Below are positions 44,551 through 54,013 of a DNA stretch of 64,000 nt, piece after piece. The DNA lies in the NCBI RefSeq assembly GCF_030643905.1, contig NZ_CP121446.1, positions 496,001 through 560,000 of the forward strand. Direction: 5' to 3'. The notes under the pieces are model-generated. The model had not been told where the DNA came from and did not search any database. It was given only the letters and a program-made list of their open reading frames with translations. The translations under genes were made by a program, and so were the position numbers. The stretch comes from Flavobacterium sp. IMCC34852 (GTDB lineage Bacteria > Bacteroidota > Bacteroidia > Flavobacteriales > Flavobacteriaceae). Within the stretch, counting starts at the first letter, position 1. Each line of letters starts with the position of its first letter.

Positions 44551-46731
44551 CTATTCATTTCTTCTGATAAAATGGAAATCCAATTGTTTTTTGACTAAAT
44601 CGGCATTTTTAACTTTGACATACACTTCATCGCCTAACTGTAGCAAGGCTTTAGAAACCTGACCTACTAAAGCATATTGCTTTTCATCAAATACATAATA
44701 ATCTTCTTTGATTTCACGAATTCTGACCATGCCTTCGCATTTATTTTCGATGATTTCTACGTAAATTCCCCATTCGGTTACCCCTGAAATTACCCCTAAA
44801 AACTCTTGGTCTTTATGGTCTTGCATGTATTTGACTTGCATATATTTGACAGAATCTCTTTCGGCTTGTGCGGCCAAACCTTCCATATCGCTGGAATGCG
44901 CGCATTTTTCTTCGTATTCTTCTTGGCTGACACTTTTTCCACCATCGAGATAAAATTGCAACAAACGATGTGCCATCACATCCGGGTAACGACGAATAGG
45001 CGACGTAAAATGACTGTAAAAATCAAAAGCCAATCCATAATGACCAATATTTTCGGTAGAATATTTCGCCTTACTCATACTTCGAATCGTCAATGTATCA
45101 ACTAAATTTTGTTCTTTTTTTCCATTGACTTCATTCAATAAATTATTCAACGATTTAGAAATATCCTGTTTGGATTTCATATTAATCGAATACCCAAATT
45201 TTGAAATCACCGTTTGAAGGTTAATTAACTTGTCTTCATTGGGTTCGTCGTGAATACGATAAACAAAAGTTTTCTTTTGTTTGCCTATAAATTCCGCTAC
45301 TTTTCGGTTGGCCAACAACATGAATTCTTCAATCAAATGATTAGCATCTTTAGAGATTTTAAAGAACACACCAACCGGTTCTGCCTCGGCATTCAAATTG
45401 AATTTAACTTCTACTTTGTCAAATGAAATAGCTCCGGCGGCCATTCTTTTTCGGCGTAAAATTTTAGCTAATTCGTCTTGTTTTAGAGTGGCTGCTACAA
45501 TTTCGGCCGGTACTTTGTATTCTTTTCCGGTTAAAGAAATTTCAGCCGGAATAATATCGCTTTTAGTTTCAATAATGTGCTGCGCTTCCTCATAAGCAAA
45601 GCGTTGGTCAGAAAAAATTACGGTTCTTCCAAACCATTGATTTATTACTTCTGCTTTCGGGGTTAATTCGAATACCGCTGAAAAAGTATACTTTTCTTCT
45701 TGAGGTCGAAGTGAACAGGCAAAATTTGACAATACTTCAGGTAACATAGGAACTACTCTATCTACCAAATACACTGACGTAGCTCGTTTATAAGCTTCAT
45801 CATCGAGTATAGTTCCTTCTTTTAAATAGTGTGAAACATCGGCTATATGTACACCAATTTCATAGTTTCCGTTTTCTAAAACCTGAAACGACAAAGCATC
45901 ATCAAAATCTTTAGCGTCTTTCGGATCTATGGTGAAGGTTAAAACCTTTCGCATGTCACGACGTTTTGCAATTTCTTCCTGAGTGATAGAAGTATCAATT
46001 TTGTTAGCAAAAGCTTCTACTTCAATCGGGAAATCATACGGTAAACCATATTCGGCTAAAATGGCATGAATTTCAGTATTGTGTTCGCCGGGTTTTCCTA
46101 AAACTTTAATCACAGAACCAAAAGGCGAATCAGCTTTCGTTGGCCAATCTTCTAATTTGACTAAAACTACATCACCATGTTCGGCTTCGCCTAATTTATT
46201 TTTTGGGATAAAAATATCCGTGTACATTTTAGCATTTGCTGTAGTTACAAAACCAAAATTCTTTTGAATATCAATTACACCTACAAATTCTTCTTTGTGT
46301 CTTTCTAAAATTTCTAAGACTTCAGCTTCAGGCTTTCTTGAACTTCTTCTGTCGTAAACATAAGCTTTTACGGTATCTCCGTCTAAAGCATGATTCAAAT
46401 TTACAAATGGTACAAAAACATCGTGTTCTAATTCGTCACAAACAAAATAAGCCGTTTTGCGCGAGGTCATATCAATCGTTCCTTCGTAGTATTTTTGACT
46501 GCTGGCTTTGACTAAGTACTTTCCGGGTTCGGATTCTATAATCAGTTTTTGTGCGGCTAAAATCTTTAAATCTTTGATAATTTCATTTCTGCTTTTGGTA
46601 TCATCCAGTTCCAGGATTGCAGCTATTTGTTTGTAGTTGAATGGTTTATTAGCATTCTTGGATAATATTTTAAAAATCTTTTCAGAAAATGTTTTAGTAT
46701 TCTTTCCGAATTTTTTTGGTTTCTTACTCAT
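44551..46731 (-). CDS. rnr: Ribonuclease R
   Basis: 726 residues. N-terminal winged helix (K-P-F-N-Y-K-Q-I-A-A-I-L), two cold-shock domains, the RNB catalytic domain with F-T-I-D-P-K-D-A-K-D-F-D-D-A (acidic cluster, residues about 263-276), and a C-terminal S1 domain (F-L-G-V-I-S-G-V-T-E-W-G-I-Y-V-E). Degrades structured RNA from the 3' end. Confidence 0.95.
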   Translation of the reverse strand: MSKKPKKFGKNTKTFSEKIFKILSKNANKPFNYKQIAAILELDDTKSRNEIIKDLKILAAQKLIIESEPGKYLVKASSQKYYEGTIDMTSRKTAYFVCDELEHDVFVPFVNLNHALDGDTVKAYVYDRRSSRKPEAEVLEILERHKEEFVGVIDIQKNFGFVTTANAKMYTDIFIPKNKLGEAEHGDVVLVKLEDWPTKADSPFGSVIKVLGKPGEHNTEIHAILAEYGLPYDFPIEVEAFANKIDTSITQEEIAKRRDMRKVLTFTIDPKDAKDFDDALSFQVLENGNYEIGVHIADVSHYLKEGTILDDEAYKRATSVYLVDRVVPMLPEVLSNFACSLRPQEEKYTFSAVFELTPKAEVINQWFGRTVIFSDQRFAYEEAQHIIETKSDIIPAEISLTGKEYKVPAEIVAATLKQDELAKILRRKRMAAGAISFDKVEVKFNLNAEAEPVGVFFKISKDANHLIEEFMLLANRKVAEFIGKQKKTFVYRIHDEPNEDKLINLQTVISKFGYSINMKSKQDISKSLNNLLNEVNGKKEQNLVDTLTIRSMSKAKYSTENIGHYGLAFDFYSHFTSPIRRYPDVMAHRLLQFYLDGGKSVSQEEYEEKCAHSSDMEGLAAQAERDSVKYMQVKYMQDHKDQEFLGVISGVTEWGIYVEIIENKCEGMVRIREIKEDYYVFDEKQYALVGQVSKALLQLGDEVYVKVKNADLVKKQLDFHFIRRNE

Positions 46732-46932
46732 TGTATCTTTTTATGTGTGTGTTAATATTTTTCATAGGAACACATAGAATATAGCTTATACAAATATTGA
46801 TTTCTTTTCTAAAATAGTTAAGCTATATTTCAATTAATGCTGAAAATTACGAAATAGTAATTAGTAAATAGTAATTAGTGATTAGTTTTAATTAAAAAAT
46901 AACAATTTGTATCTTTATAAAAACTATAAAAG

Positions 46933-47166
46933 ATGACCGAATTTATAACGATTGCTACTTTTAATTTCGCTCATGAAGTGATGGTTTTAAAAACCATTTT
47001 AGACCGAGAAGGTATTCCGTATTTGTTTCAAAATGAAAACCTGGTTTCGATAGATCCTTTCGCAAGTTTGGCTTATGGCGGCATCCAATTAAAAATTCAT
47101 CCTAACGATATTGAAACTGTTCAAACTATTTTAGATGACCTAAATAATAATTTAAAAATCGTTTAA
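46933..47166 (+). CDS. DUF2007 domain protein
   Basis: 77 residues. The whole protein is one DUF2007 domain: I-A-T-F-N-F-A-H-E-V-M-V-L-K-T-I-L-D-R-E-G-I-P-Y and G-G-I-Q-L-K-I-H-P-N-D-I-E-T. This small ferredoxin-like fold is often called a putative signal-transducing protein; its function is unknown. Confidence 0.82.
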   Translation: MTEFITIATFNFAHEVMVLKTILDREGIPYLFQNENLVSIDPFASLAYGGIQLKIHPNDIETVQTILDDLNNNLKIV

Positions 47167-47800
47167 AATTTCAAAGTTGTCAACATTTATTAAAAACAAC
47201 AAAAAAGAATTTTTAAAAATTTAAATTTTATGATGGTTATTATAGGGTGTTAATAGTTGTAATAACTTTTTTAGAATCACTGTATTTTAAAAGTTATCGA
47301 AACTTATACAGAGAAATTAACAATCATATAACTCAATAAAGTTCTTAAAATGAGCAAATTTTTGATAGTTGTCAACAGTTGTTAACAGGTAAAAAAACAT
47401 CCTTTTTTTTGATAAGTTTAAGAATAGATTTTTGTTGAAAACTCACTTTTTTATGCTGATAATTTTACCAAAAAAAACGCAAACTAAATTTGATTTTCTC
47501 GTTTCAATTTTTGTTTAGAAAAAAAAGTTTACCTTCTCAAAAAACTTCTGATTTTCTATCCAAAGTTGTTAACAATTCATGTTAATTTAAAGTTAACTGA
47601 TTATCAAGTATTTGCAAAATGCTATTAACATGGTATAATTTTAACATTTATATTGAAATTTACGCAATGATTTTCAAATAGTTATAGAAATAGTTTAGTC
47701 AATAAAAAATCTTAGATTTTAAAAATCAACTAGTTACAATAAAGTAAAAATCTAACCGATTGTTTCCTTAAATTTGTACTCACAACACAAATAAAAAAAA
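47167..47800. other. Gene-free AT-rich region, candidate replication origin
   Basis: 634 bases with no gene. DnaA-box-like 9-mers: TTGTCAACA at 47177-47185 and 47369-47377, TTGTTAACA at 47379-47387 and 47566-47574, and TTTTCAACA on the minus strand at 47433-47441. The second and third are two bases apart. Very AT-rich tracts lie between them. Gene orientation is strongly plus to the right. DnaA boxes of this genus are not known to me exactly, so the assignment is an inference. Confidence 0.45.
47769..47776 (+). promoter_or_regulatory. Putative -7 box of rpiB
   Basis: TAAATTTG, 24 bases upstream of the rpiB start; TAnnTTTG match. Confidence 0.5.
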
Positions 47801-48232
47801 ATGAAAATTTCTATCGGAAACGATCACGCCGGACCGGATTACAAAAAAGCCATTGTCACATTTTTAGAACAAAAAGGTTATCAAATTTTTAACCACGGAA
47901 CTGATACTTTTGACAGTGTGGATTATCCTGATTTTGGTCACCCGGTTGCTATTGATGTGGAAACTAAAAAAGCTGATTTTGGTATCGTAATTTGCGGTTC
48001 CGGAAACGGAATAGCCATGTCAGCTAACAAACACCAAGGCATCCGCGCCGCACTTTGTTGGACCAAAGAAATTGCCGCTTTAGCACGTCAACATAATGAT
48101 GCTAATGTGATTAGTATTCCGGCAAGATACACTTCTATCCAGCAAGCTGTAGATATGGTAGACACTTTTTTAAATACTGCTTTCGAAGGCGGAAGACACG
48201 CCACGAGAGTGGATAAAATAAGTTGTAATTAA
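47801..48232 (+). CDS. rpiB: Ribose 5-phosphate isomerase B
   Basis: 143 residues. M-K-I-S-I-G-N-D-H-A-G-P-D-Y-K substrate loop, catalytic Cys in I-V-I-C-G-S-G-N-G-I-A-M-S-A-N-K, and R-Q-H-N-D-A-N-V at the end of the active site. Interconverts ribose 5-phosphate and ribulose 5-phosphate. First of a plus-strand run: hypothetical membrane protein, CDF transporter and nnrD follow closely. Confidence 0.94.
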   Translation: MKISIGNDHAGPDYKKAIVTFLEQKGYQIFNHGTDTFDSVDYPDFGHPVAIDVETKKADFGIVICGSGNGIAMSANKHQGIRAALCWTKEIAALARQHNDANVISIPARYTSIQQAVDMVDTFLNTAFEGGRHATRVDKISCN

Positions 48233-48237
48233 TCCTA

Positions 48238-48570
48238 ATGATATCCGACCTAAATAATTTTAATGAAGTTAATGTTGCAAGTAGAAAAGTTGCTTTACTT
48301 TCTTTTTTAATTGGCACATTAATTCTTGCGCTCTATTTTTTAACGCATTATCACGGCGTGATTTATTTAGGTTTATTTTTCATTACTACGGCTTTCATTT
48401 TAAATAGCTTTTTTACAGTACTATTACTCTATTTTTATATTAAAGAAAGAAAGCATAGAAAAATGATTTTATTTTCTATTTTATTAATCTTCTTAAACAT
48501 ACCGATTGGATTTTTTTATCTCGATTTAGGTTTTGAGATTTACAACCATATAGAAGTTGTCAATGACTGA
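48238..48570 (+). CDS. Small membrane protein of unknown function
   Basis: 110 residues with three membrane helices (about 20-38, 41-67 and 75-97), Lys/Arg between the second and third, and a short acidic tail. No family recognised. It lies five bases after rpiB and overlaps the CDF gene by eight bases, so it is probably translated in the same operon. Confidence 0.65.
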   Translation: MISDLNNFNEVNVASRKVALLSFLIGTLILALYFLTHYHGVIYLGLFFITTAFILNSFFTVLLLYFYIKERKHRKMILFSILLIFLNIPIGFFYLDLGFEIYNHIEVVND

Positions 48571-49465
48571 AGTACATATCCATAAACATGAAGTAAAAGG
48601 AAAAAACTTAGTCTTGTCTATACTTTTAAACCTTTTAATTACGATTGCTCAGGTTGTGGGTGGTATCATTTCCGGAAGTTTAGCCCTAATTTCTGATGCG
48701 TTGCATAATTTTTCCGATGTGCTATCGTTGGTTTTTAGTTATGTTGCTCATAAATTATCCCGAAGAAAAGCGTCTATCAATAATACTTTTGGCTATAAAA
48801 GAGCCGAATTAATTGCGGCTTTTATCAATGCTTCTACCTTAGTCATTGTTGCTTTTATTTTGATTTATGGTGCTGTAGAAAGATTTGTAAATCCACATCC
48901 TATTGAATCAGGTTTAGTCATTTGGTTGGCGTTGTTAGGCATTGTGGTTAATGGTCTTTCTGTGATTTTTCTCCGAAAAGATGCCGAGCATAATCTCAAT
49001 ATGAAATCGGCTTATCTCCATTTATTAACAGATATGATGGCTTCTGTAGCAGTTTTAGTAGGTGGTTTGTTGATGAAGTTTTATGGTTGGTTTTGGGTCG
49101 ATAGTGTTATGACCATTGCCATTGCTATTTATTTAATCGTGGTTGGAGTCAAATTATTGATTACTTCTACCAAAATGTTGATGTTATTCACACCCGATTT
49201 TATCGATATCAAAGAATTGGTTCGCGAAGTACACAAAATCCCGGGAGTTAATAAATTACACCACATCCATGTTTGGCATCTCAACGACGAAGAATTGCAT
49301 CTTGAAGCCCATTTAGACTGTTCGGAAGATATCAAAATGAGTGAATTCAATGAATTGTTGCATAAAGTAGAACAGGTTTTATTTCATAAATTTAACATCA
49401 ATCACATCAATATCCAACCTGAATTCAAAAAAGAAGATCCAAAAGATTTTATAGTTCAAGATTAG
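48563..49465 (+). CDS. Cation diffusion facilitator (CDF/ZitB-like) transporter
   Basis: 300 residues from ATG 48563; an upstream TTG is less likely. N-terminal His-rich start (V-H-I-H-K-H-E), six membrane helices, and the zinc site: D45/D52 region A-L-I-S-D-A-L-H-N-F-S-D and H153-x3-D157. The cytosolic C-terminal domain has H-H-I-H-V-W-H and H-L-E-A-H-L. Likely exports Zn, Co or similar ions against protons. Confidence 0.93.
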   Translation: MTEVHIHKHEVKGKNLVLSILLNLLITIAQVVGGIISGSLALISDALHNFSDVLSLVFSYVAHKLSRRKASINNTFGYKRAELIAAFINASTLVIVAFILIYGAVERFVNPHPIESGLVIWLALLGIVVNGLSVIFLRKDAEHNLNMKSAYLHLLTDMMASVAVLVGGLLMKFYGWFWVDSVMTIAIAIYLIVVGVKLLITSTKMLMLFTPDFIDIKELVREVHKIPGVNKLHHIHVWHLNDEELHLEAHLDCSEDIKMSEFNELLHKVEQVLFHKFNINHINIQPEFKKEDPKDFIVQD

Positions 49466-49466
49466 C

Positions 49467-50282
49467 ATGACCATTCTTAATTTAAATACCATAAAGACTA
49501 TTTTCAAAAAAAGACCAACCAATTCTCATAAGGGAAATCATGGACACGCTTTGATAATAGCCGGATGTAAATCAAAAATGGGCGCGGCAATCATCACTTC
49601 AAAATCGGCGCTTCGCGCCGGAGCCGGTTTGGTTACGGTTAATATCCCCAAAAAAGAACGCTTAGCCGTTTTTAGTGCTTTGCCTGAAGCCATGATTGAA
49701 TTCAGAGAAGAAAACAACAATTGGGACAAATACAATGCTTTTGCCATTGGTCCGGGTTTGGGAACCGATAAACAAGCGGAAAGAAAAGTTGCATTTGTTG
49801 TACAAAATATAAAACACCCTATTGTTTTTGATGCCGATGCTTTGAATGTATTGGCCATGAAACAAGATTGGCTTACAAAACTTCCCCAAAAATCAATCTT
49901 GACACCACACGAAAAAGAGTTTGACCGATTGTTCGGTATTCATTTTTCGGCAGAAAAAAGACAACAAAAAGCCATTGAGAAAGCCACCGAACTGAATTGC
50001 ATAATAGTCTTAAAAAGCCACAAAACTTTTATCACTAATGGCAAACAAAGCTTTCAAAATACCACCGGAAATTCCGGTTTAGCCAAAGGAGGTTCAGGCG
50101 ATGCATTGACCGGAATCATTACCGCTTTTTTAGCTCAAGATTACGAACCTATAAATGCCGCAATTCTCGGGGTTTACTTTCACGGATTGGCTGCTGATAT
50201 TACCCTGGAAACCCAAAGCGAAGAAAGTATGTTGATTACTGATGTAATCGATAATTTAGGCAAGGCTTTTCAAAAAATTTAG
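49467..50282 (+). CDS. nnrD: ADP/ATP-dependent NAD(P)H-hydrate dehydratase
   Basis: 271 residues, ribokinase-like fold: K-G-N-H-G-H-A-L-I-I-A-G, G-P-G-L-G-T-D, D-A-D-A-L-N-V-L, T-P-H-E-K-E-F-D-R and the late G-L-A-K-G-G-S-G-D-A-L-T-G. Repairs hydrated NADH and NADPH. It is the dehydratase domain only; in many bacteria it is fused to the NnrE epimerase, which is not seen here. One base after the CDF gene. Confidence 0.92.
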   Translation: MTILNLNTIKTIFKKRPTNSHKGNHGHALIIAGCKSKMGAAIITSKSALRAGAGLVTVNIPKKERLAVFSALPEAMIEFREENNNWDKYNAFAIGPGLGTDKQAERKVAFVVQNIKHPIVFDADALNVLAMKQDWLTKLPQKSILTPHEKEFDRLFGIHFSAEKRQQKAIEKATELNCIIVLKSHKTFITNGKQSFQNTTGNSGLAKGGSGDALTGIITAFLAQDYEPINAAILGVYFHGLAADITLETQSEESMLITDVIDNLGKAFQKI

Positions 50283-50296
50283 TATAAAACAATGTA

Positions 50297-50572
50297 TTAG
50301 CTATGAAGCGCTTTCCAGAATAGGATAAAGCTGACGACAATAAACAGGAAAATCGGTATACCGGCTAAGAGGTTAAAATTTCGTTTAAGTTTTAAAGACT
50401 TTTTGTGAAAAAAATAGCTTTCCACCAATAAAAAAACTGACCAAAAAAATAAACCTGTGTAAATACTCAACGCATAGGCAAGATAAAACTCTTCAAAATC
50501 AAGGAAGAAAATAATACTTCCCAAACAAAGTAGCACCAACAATAGAATCCGCAGGAAAAAATATTTTATCAT
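50297..50572 (-). CDS. Small membrane protein of unknown function
   Basis: 91 residues with three hydrophobic segments (about 4-26, 31-52 and 68-88) and a basic loop (F-F-H-K-K-S-L-K-L-K-R-N-F). No family recognised. A full-consensus promoter precedes it and overlaps the start of tex, so it looks like a genuine gene despite lying against its neighbours. Confidence 0.6.
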   Translation of the reverse strand: MIKYFFLRILLLVLLCLGSIIFFLDFEEFYLAYALSIYTGLFFWSVFLLVESYFFHKKSLKLKRNFNLLAGIPIFLFIVVSFILFWKALHS

Positions 50573-50587
50573 TGCATTTATTTAGCC

Positions 50588-50615
50588 CAAATATACAAAA
50601 ATGACCAGCATACAA
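50588..50615 (-). promoter_or_regulatory. Promoter of the 91-residue membrane protein gene
   Basis: On the minus strand TTG (50615-50613), 17 bases, TATATTTG (50595-50588), 16 bases before the start codon. The -33 element lies within the first codons of tex. Confidence 0.65.
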
Positions 50616-52724
50616 TTCATTCAAAACCAAGTCACGGCTTCGCCAAAAAGTATCGAAGCCACTTTAAAATTATTATCCGAAGATTGCACAATTCCTTTTA
50701 TTTCCCGTTACCGAAAAGACCAAACCGGAAACTTGGACGAAGTCGTTATTGAAAATATCGCTAAACTCTCCAAACAGTTCGACGAAATCGTAAAACGAAA
50801 AGACAGTGTTTTAAAAGCCATCGAGGAACAAGGCCAACTGACCTCAGAACTAAAAAATAAAATAGAAAACAGCTTCGATTTACAAGAGATTGAAGATTTG
50901 TATTTGCCCTATAAAAAGAAGAAAAAAACCCGAGCCGATGTAGCGCGTGAAAACGGTTTAGAACCTTTGGCCAAAATCATCATGGCGCAAAATAGTGATG
51001 ATATAGAATTTATCGCGTCCCAATATTTGAATGCTAAAGTACCAAATGAAGACGACGCATTACAAGGCGCACGCGACATTATCGCCGAATGGATCAACGA
51101 AAATATCTTTATTCGAAAAAATCTCCGACGCTTGTTCCAAAGAAAAGCAGTTGTGGAAACCAAGGTCGTGAAAACCAAAAAAGATGACGAAGCGGCTCAA
51201 AAATTCTCCCAATATTTCGACTGGGCAGAACCCATTTCCAAAGCGCCATCTCATAGATTATTGGCCATGTTGCGTGCCGAAGCCGAAGGTTTTGTCAAAT
51301 TAAACGTCGAAATCGAGAAAGAAGAAGCCATCGAATTTATCGAAAACAATACCATAAAAAACAATAGGGAAACCGCCGACCAATTGCGCTTAGCCATCAA
51401 AGACAGTTACAAAAGATTATTAGAACCGGCGATTTCCAACGAAACACTGCAAGAAGCGAAAGCCAAAGCGGATGCCAAAGCGATTGAAGTGTTTGCCGGT
51501 AATTTGGGACAACTTTTATTAGCGCCACCATTAGGAGAAAAACGAATTTTAGCCATTGATCCGGGTTTTAGAAGTGGTTGTAAAGTGGTTTGTTTGGATG
51601 AAAAAGGCGATTTGTTATACAACGAAACCATCTATCCGCACCAGCCGCAAAACGAAACGGCTATGGCGATGAAAAAAATCAAATCGATGGTCAACGCCTA
51701 CAATATTGAAGCGATTTCCATAGGTAACGGAACAGCAAGTCGCGAAACCGAATTCTTTATAAAAAAAATTGCCTTCGATAAGCCGGTTCAGGTTTTTGTG
51801 GTTTCAGAAGCCGGCGCTTCAGTGTACTCCGCCAGTAAAATTGCCCGTGATGAATTTCCGAATTATGACGTAACCGTTCGCGGGTCGGTGTCGATAGGTA
51901 GAAGACTTTCCGATCCTTTGGCGGAATTGGTTAAAATTGATGCTAAATCCATAGGCGTCGGACAATACCAACACGATGTTGACCAAACCAAACTTAAAGA
52001 AGAATTGGATACGGTTGTTGTTCGCTGTGTGAATTCGGTTGGAATTAATATTAACACAGCCAGTAAATCATTGCTGAGTTATGTCTCTGGAATTGGTGAA
52101 AAAATGGCCGAAAATATTGTGGCTTTCCGCTCCGAAAACGGACCGTTTGAAGACAGAAAGCAACTCAAGAAAGTACCGCGTTTGGGTGATAAAGCGTATC
52201 AGCAAGCCGCCGCTTTTATTAGAATCAAAGATGGGAAAAATCCGTTAGACAATTCGGCCGTACATCCTGAAGCTTATTCTATAGTGGAAAAAATGGCGAA
52301 AGATTTAGGGTTAAAAACCGCAGAATTAATCGGTAAAAAAGACAAAATCAGTTTGATAAAACCAGAAAGTTACATCACTTCTGATATCGGAATTTTAGGT
52401 ATCAAAGACATTTTAAAAGAACTCGAAAAACCCGGACTCGATCCAAGAAAAGCCGCGAAAGTTTTCGAATTTGACCCTAATGTAAAATCCATAAAAGATG
52501 TTCGCTCCGGAATGATTTTACCGGGCATTGTCAATAACATTACAGCGTTCGGTTGCTTTGTCGATATCGGAATCAAAGAAAGTGGTTTGGTTCACATTTC
52601 CCAACTCAAAGAAGGTTTTGTTTCCGATGTGAACGAAGTAGTCAAATTGCACCAACACGTTCAGGTAAAAGTTGTTGAGGTTGATGAAGAAAGAAAACGC
52701 ATTCAGTTGACGATGGTTTTTTAG
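50601..52724 (+). CDS. tex: Tex-family RNA-binding transcription accessory protein
   Basis: 707 residues. N-terminal helical Tex domain (F-I-S-R-Y-R-K-D-Q-T-G-N-L-D-E), YqgF-like RNase H fold with A-I-D-P-G-F-R-S-G-C-K, helix-hairpin-helix (L-L-S-Y-V-S-G-I-G-E-K-M-A-E-N-I), and a C-terminal S1 domain from about residue 635 (G-M-I-L-P-G-I-V-N-N-I-T-A-F-G-C-F-V-D-I-G). Acts on nucleic acid during transcription; the exact role is open. Confidence 0.94.
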   Translation: MTSIQFIQNQVTASPKSIEATLKLLSEDCTIPFISRYRKDQTGNLDEVVIENIAKLSKQFDEIVKRKDSVLKAIEEQGQLTSELKNKIENSFDLQEIEDLYLPYKKKKKTRADVARENGLEPLAKIIMAQNSDDIEFIASQYLNAKVPNEDDALQGARDIIAEWINENIFIRKNLRRLFQRKAVVETKVVKTKKDDEAAQKFSQYFDWAEPISKAPSHRLLAMLRAEAEGFVKLNVEIEKEEAIEFIENNTIKNNRETADQLRLAIKDSYKRLLEPAISNETLQEAKAKADAKAIEVFAGNLGQLLLAPPLGEKRILAIDPGFRSGCKVVCLDEKGDLLYNETIYPHQPQNETAMAMKKIKSMVNAYNIEAISIGNGTASRETEFFIKKIAFDKPVQVFVVSEAGASVYSASKIARDEFPNYDVTVRGSVSIGRRLSDPLAELVKIDAKSIGVGQYQHDVDQTKLKEELDTVVVRCVNSVGININTASKSLLSYVSGIGEKMAENIVAFRSENGPFEDRKQLKKVPRLGDKAYQQAAAFIRIKDGKNPLDNSAVHPEAYSIVEKMAKDLGLKTAELIGKKDKISLIKPESYITSDIGILGIKDILKELEKPGLDPRKAAKVFEFDPNVKSIKDVRSGMILPGIVNNITAFGCFVDIGIKESGLVHISQLKEGFVSDVNEVVKLHQHVQVKVVEVDEERKRIQLTMVF

Positions 52725-52734
52725 AAAGCAAATA

Positions 52735-52777
52735 AAAAATCCCAAATTCCAATAACTTAATTGGAATTTGGGATTTT
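52735..52777. terminator. Bidirectional terminator
   Basis: Perfect stem ATCCCAAATTCCAAT/ATTGGAATTTGGGAT with AACTTA loop and A/T-runs, between tex and the convergent tatA. Confidence 0.92.
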
Positions 52778-52798
52778 AATATTGGAACTTGAAAGAGT

Positions 52799-53002
52799 TT
52801 ACTCTTTAGTAGTAGTTTCTTCTTCTTTTTTAGGTTCTGTTGTATCGTCTTTAGCCGCTTTTTTGAATTCTTTCACGCCGCTACCCAAACCTTTCATCAA
52901 TTCCGGAATTTTTTTACCTCCGAAAAGTAATAAAATAACGGCCAAGATCAACATCATTTGTGGGAATTCAATTGTGCCAAGAAATATGGTTAAAAAGTTC
53001 AT
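52799..53002 (-). CDS. tatA: Sec-independent translocase TatA/E subunit
   Basis: 67 residues. One membrane helix ([11 protein letters not shown]), then [23 protein letters not shown], the TatA hinge and amphipathic helix, and an acidic/Thr-rich tail. Forms the pore-like part of the twin-arginine export system. tatC is not in the window. Confidence 0.93.
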   Translation of the reverse strand: MNFLTIFLGTIEFPQMMLILAVILLLFGGKKIPELMKGLGSGVKEFKKAAKDDTTEPKKEEETTTKE

Positions 53003-53030
53003 GATAATATGAATTAGATTAAATATTTGA

Positions 53031-53038
53031 CAAATGTA
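53031..53038 (-). promoter_or_regulatory. Putative -7 box of tatA
   Basis: TACATTTG on the minus strand, 28 bases upstream of tatA; TAnnTTTG match. Confidence 0.5.
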
Positions 53039-53116
53039 GAAAATAAATCAATAACAGCTATTGATTTACCCTTAAAGAACGTTAAACTTTATAAAATCTT
53101 AAGCAGATATAATTTC

Positions 53117-53124
53117 TATATTTG
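53117..53124 (+). promoter_or_regulatory. Putative -7 box of the M23 peptidase gene
   Basis: TATATTTG, 18 bases upstream of the start; exact TAnnTTTG match. Confidence 0.55.
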
Positions 53125-53142
53125 TAGTATAATCAAAATACA

Positions 53143-54012
53143 ATGTCCGAAAAACGGCTCAAGCGCAAAATCATCAAGAAAAAACTATTCACGAAAAACC
53201 GTTTGGTTATCCTGAATGAAGAAACCTTTGAAGAAGTATTTTCCTTGCGCTTAACCTTGATGAACGTATTTGTGGTAGCCACTATCGGTGCGTTGCTCAT
53301 CATTTTTGTTACCACTTATATCATTGCTTTTACGCCTTTGCGGGAATATATTCCCGGTTATGCTTCAACCCAATTAAAAAGAGACGCGACAGAATTGGCC
53401 CTAAAATCCGATTCGTTGAGCAATGCCTTAAAGAAAAATGAAGCCTACATTGCATCTATCAAACGAATTTTAACCGGTGATTTAGATTATGCCAAGTTCA
53501 GTAAAGATTCGATTACAGCTACCAATTTGGAACCTGTTTCGGAAGAAGATTTGCAACCTACCGAAGCCGATTTATTGCTGAGAGAACAAGTAGCCCGAGA
53601 AGACAAATACAACCTTTTTGAAAAGGCAAAATCTAAAGTAAGTGTAGTGTTTTTTCCGCCGGCAAAAGGAATGATCACCGAAAAATTCAACCCTAAGGAC
53701 AAACATTATGCGGTTGATGTTGCCTTGGCAAAAGACACTCCGATAAAAGCAGTTTTGGCCGGGACAGTTATCTTTGCCGATTGGACGCCAAACACCGGAA
53801 ATGTAGTCATCATAAGACACAACAACGGATTCATTTCTGCCTACAAACATGCGGCTTCTTTAACCAAAGAACAAGGTGACACGGTGAGAACAGGTGAAGT
53901 AATTGCGCTCGCAGGTTCAACCGGACAAGAATCAACCGGTGTGCATTTGCATTTTGAATTGTGGAAAGACGGCTACCCCATTGATCCCACTATTTTTATA
54001 GCCTTCGAATAA
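53143..54012 (+). CDS. Membrane-anchored M23 peptidase (LytM-type)
   Basis: 289 residues. Basic cytosolic N-terminus, one membrane helix (residues about 42-64), a coiled coil (about 78-150), and a C-terminal M23 domain with zinc ligands H188-x3-D192 and H268-L-H270. The full set of ligands suggests an active endopeptidase rather than an EnvC-like activator. Cuts peptide crosslinks of peptidoglycan, facing the periplasm. Leads a plus-strand run with SdpI and GH3 genes (gaps of one and two bases). Confidence 0.9.
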   Translation: MSEKRLKRKIIKKKLFTKNRLVILNEETFEEVFSLRLTLMNVFVVATIGALLIIFVTTYIIAFTPLREYIPGYASTQLKRDATELALKSDSLSNALKKNEAYIASIKRILTGDLDYAKFSKDSITATNLEPVSEEDLQPTEADLLLREQVAREDKYNLFEKAKSKVSVVFFPPAKGMITEKFNPKDKHYAVDVALAKDTPIKAVLAGTVIFADWTPNTGNVVIIRHNNGFISAYKHAASLTKEQGDTVRTGEVIALAGSTGQESTGVHLHFELWKDGYPIDPTIFIAFE

Positions 54013-54013
54013 A

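Noticed and set aside
46850..46890. AGTAATTAGT direct repeats upstream of the DUF2007 gene
   Set aside because: Short, very AT-rich and of a common type; no structure beyond simple slippage.
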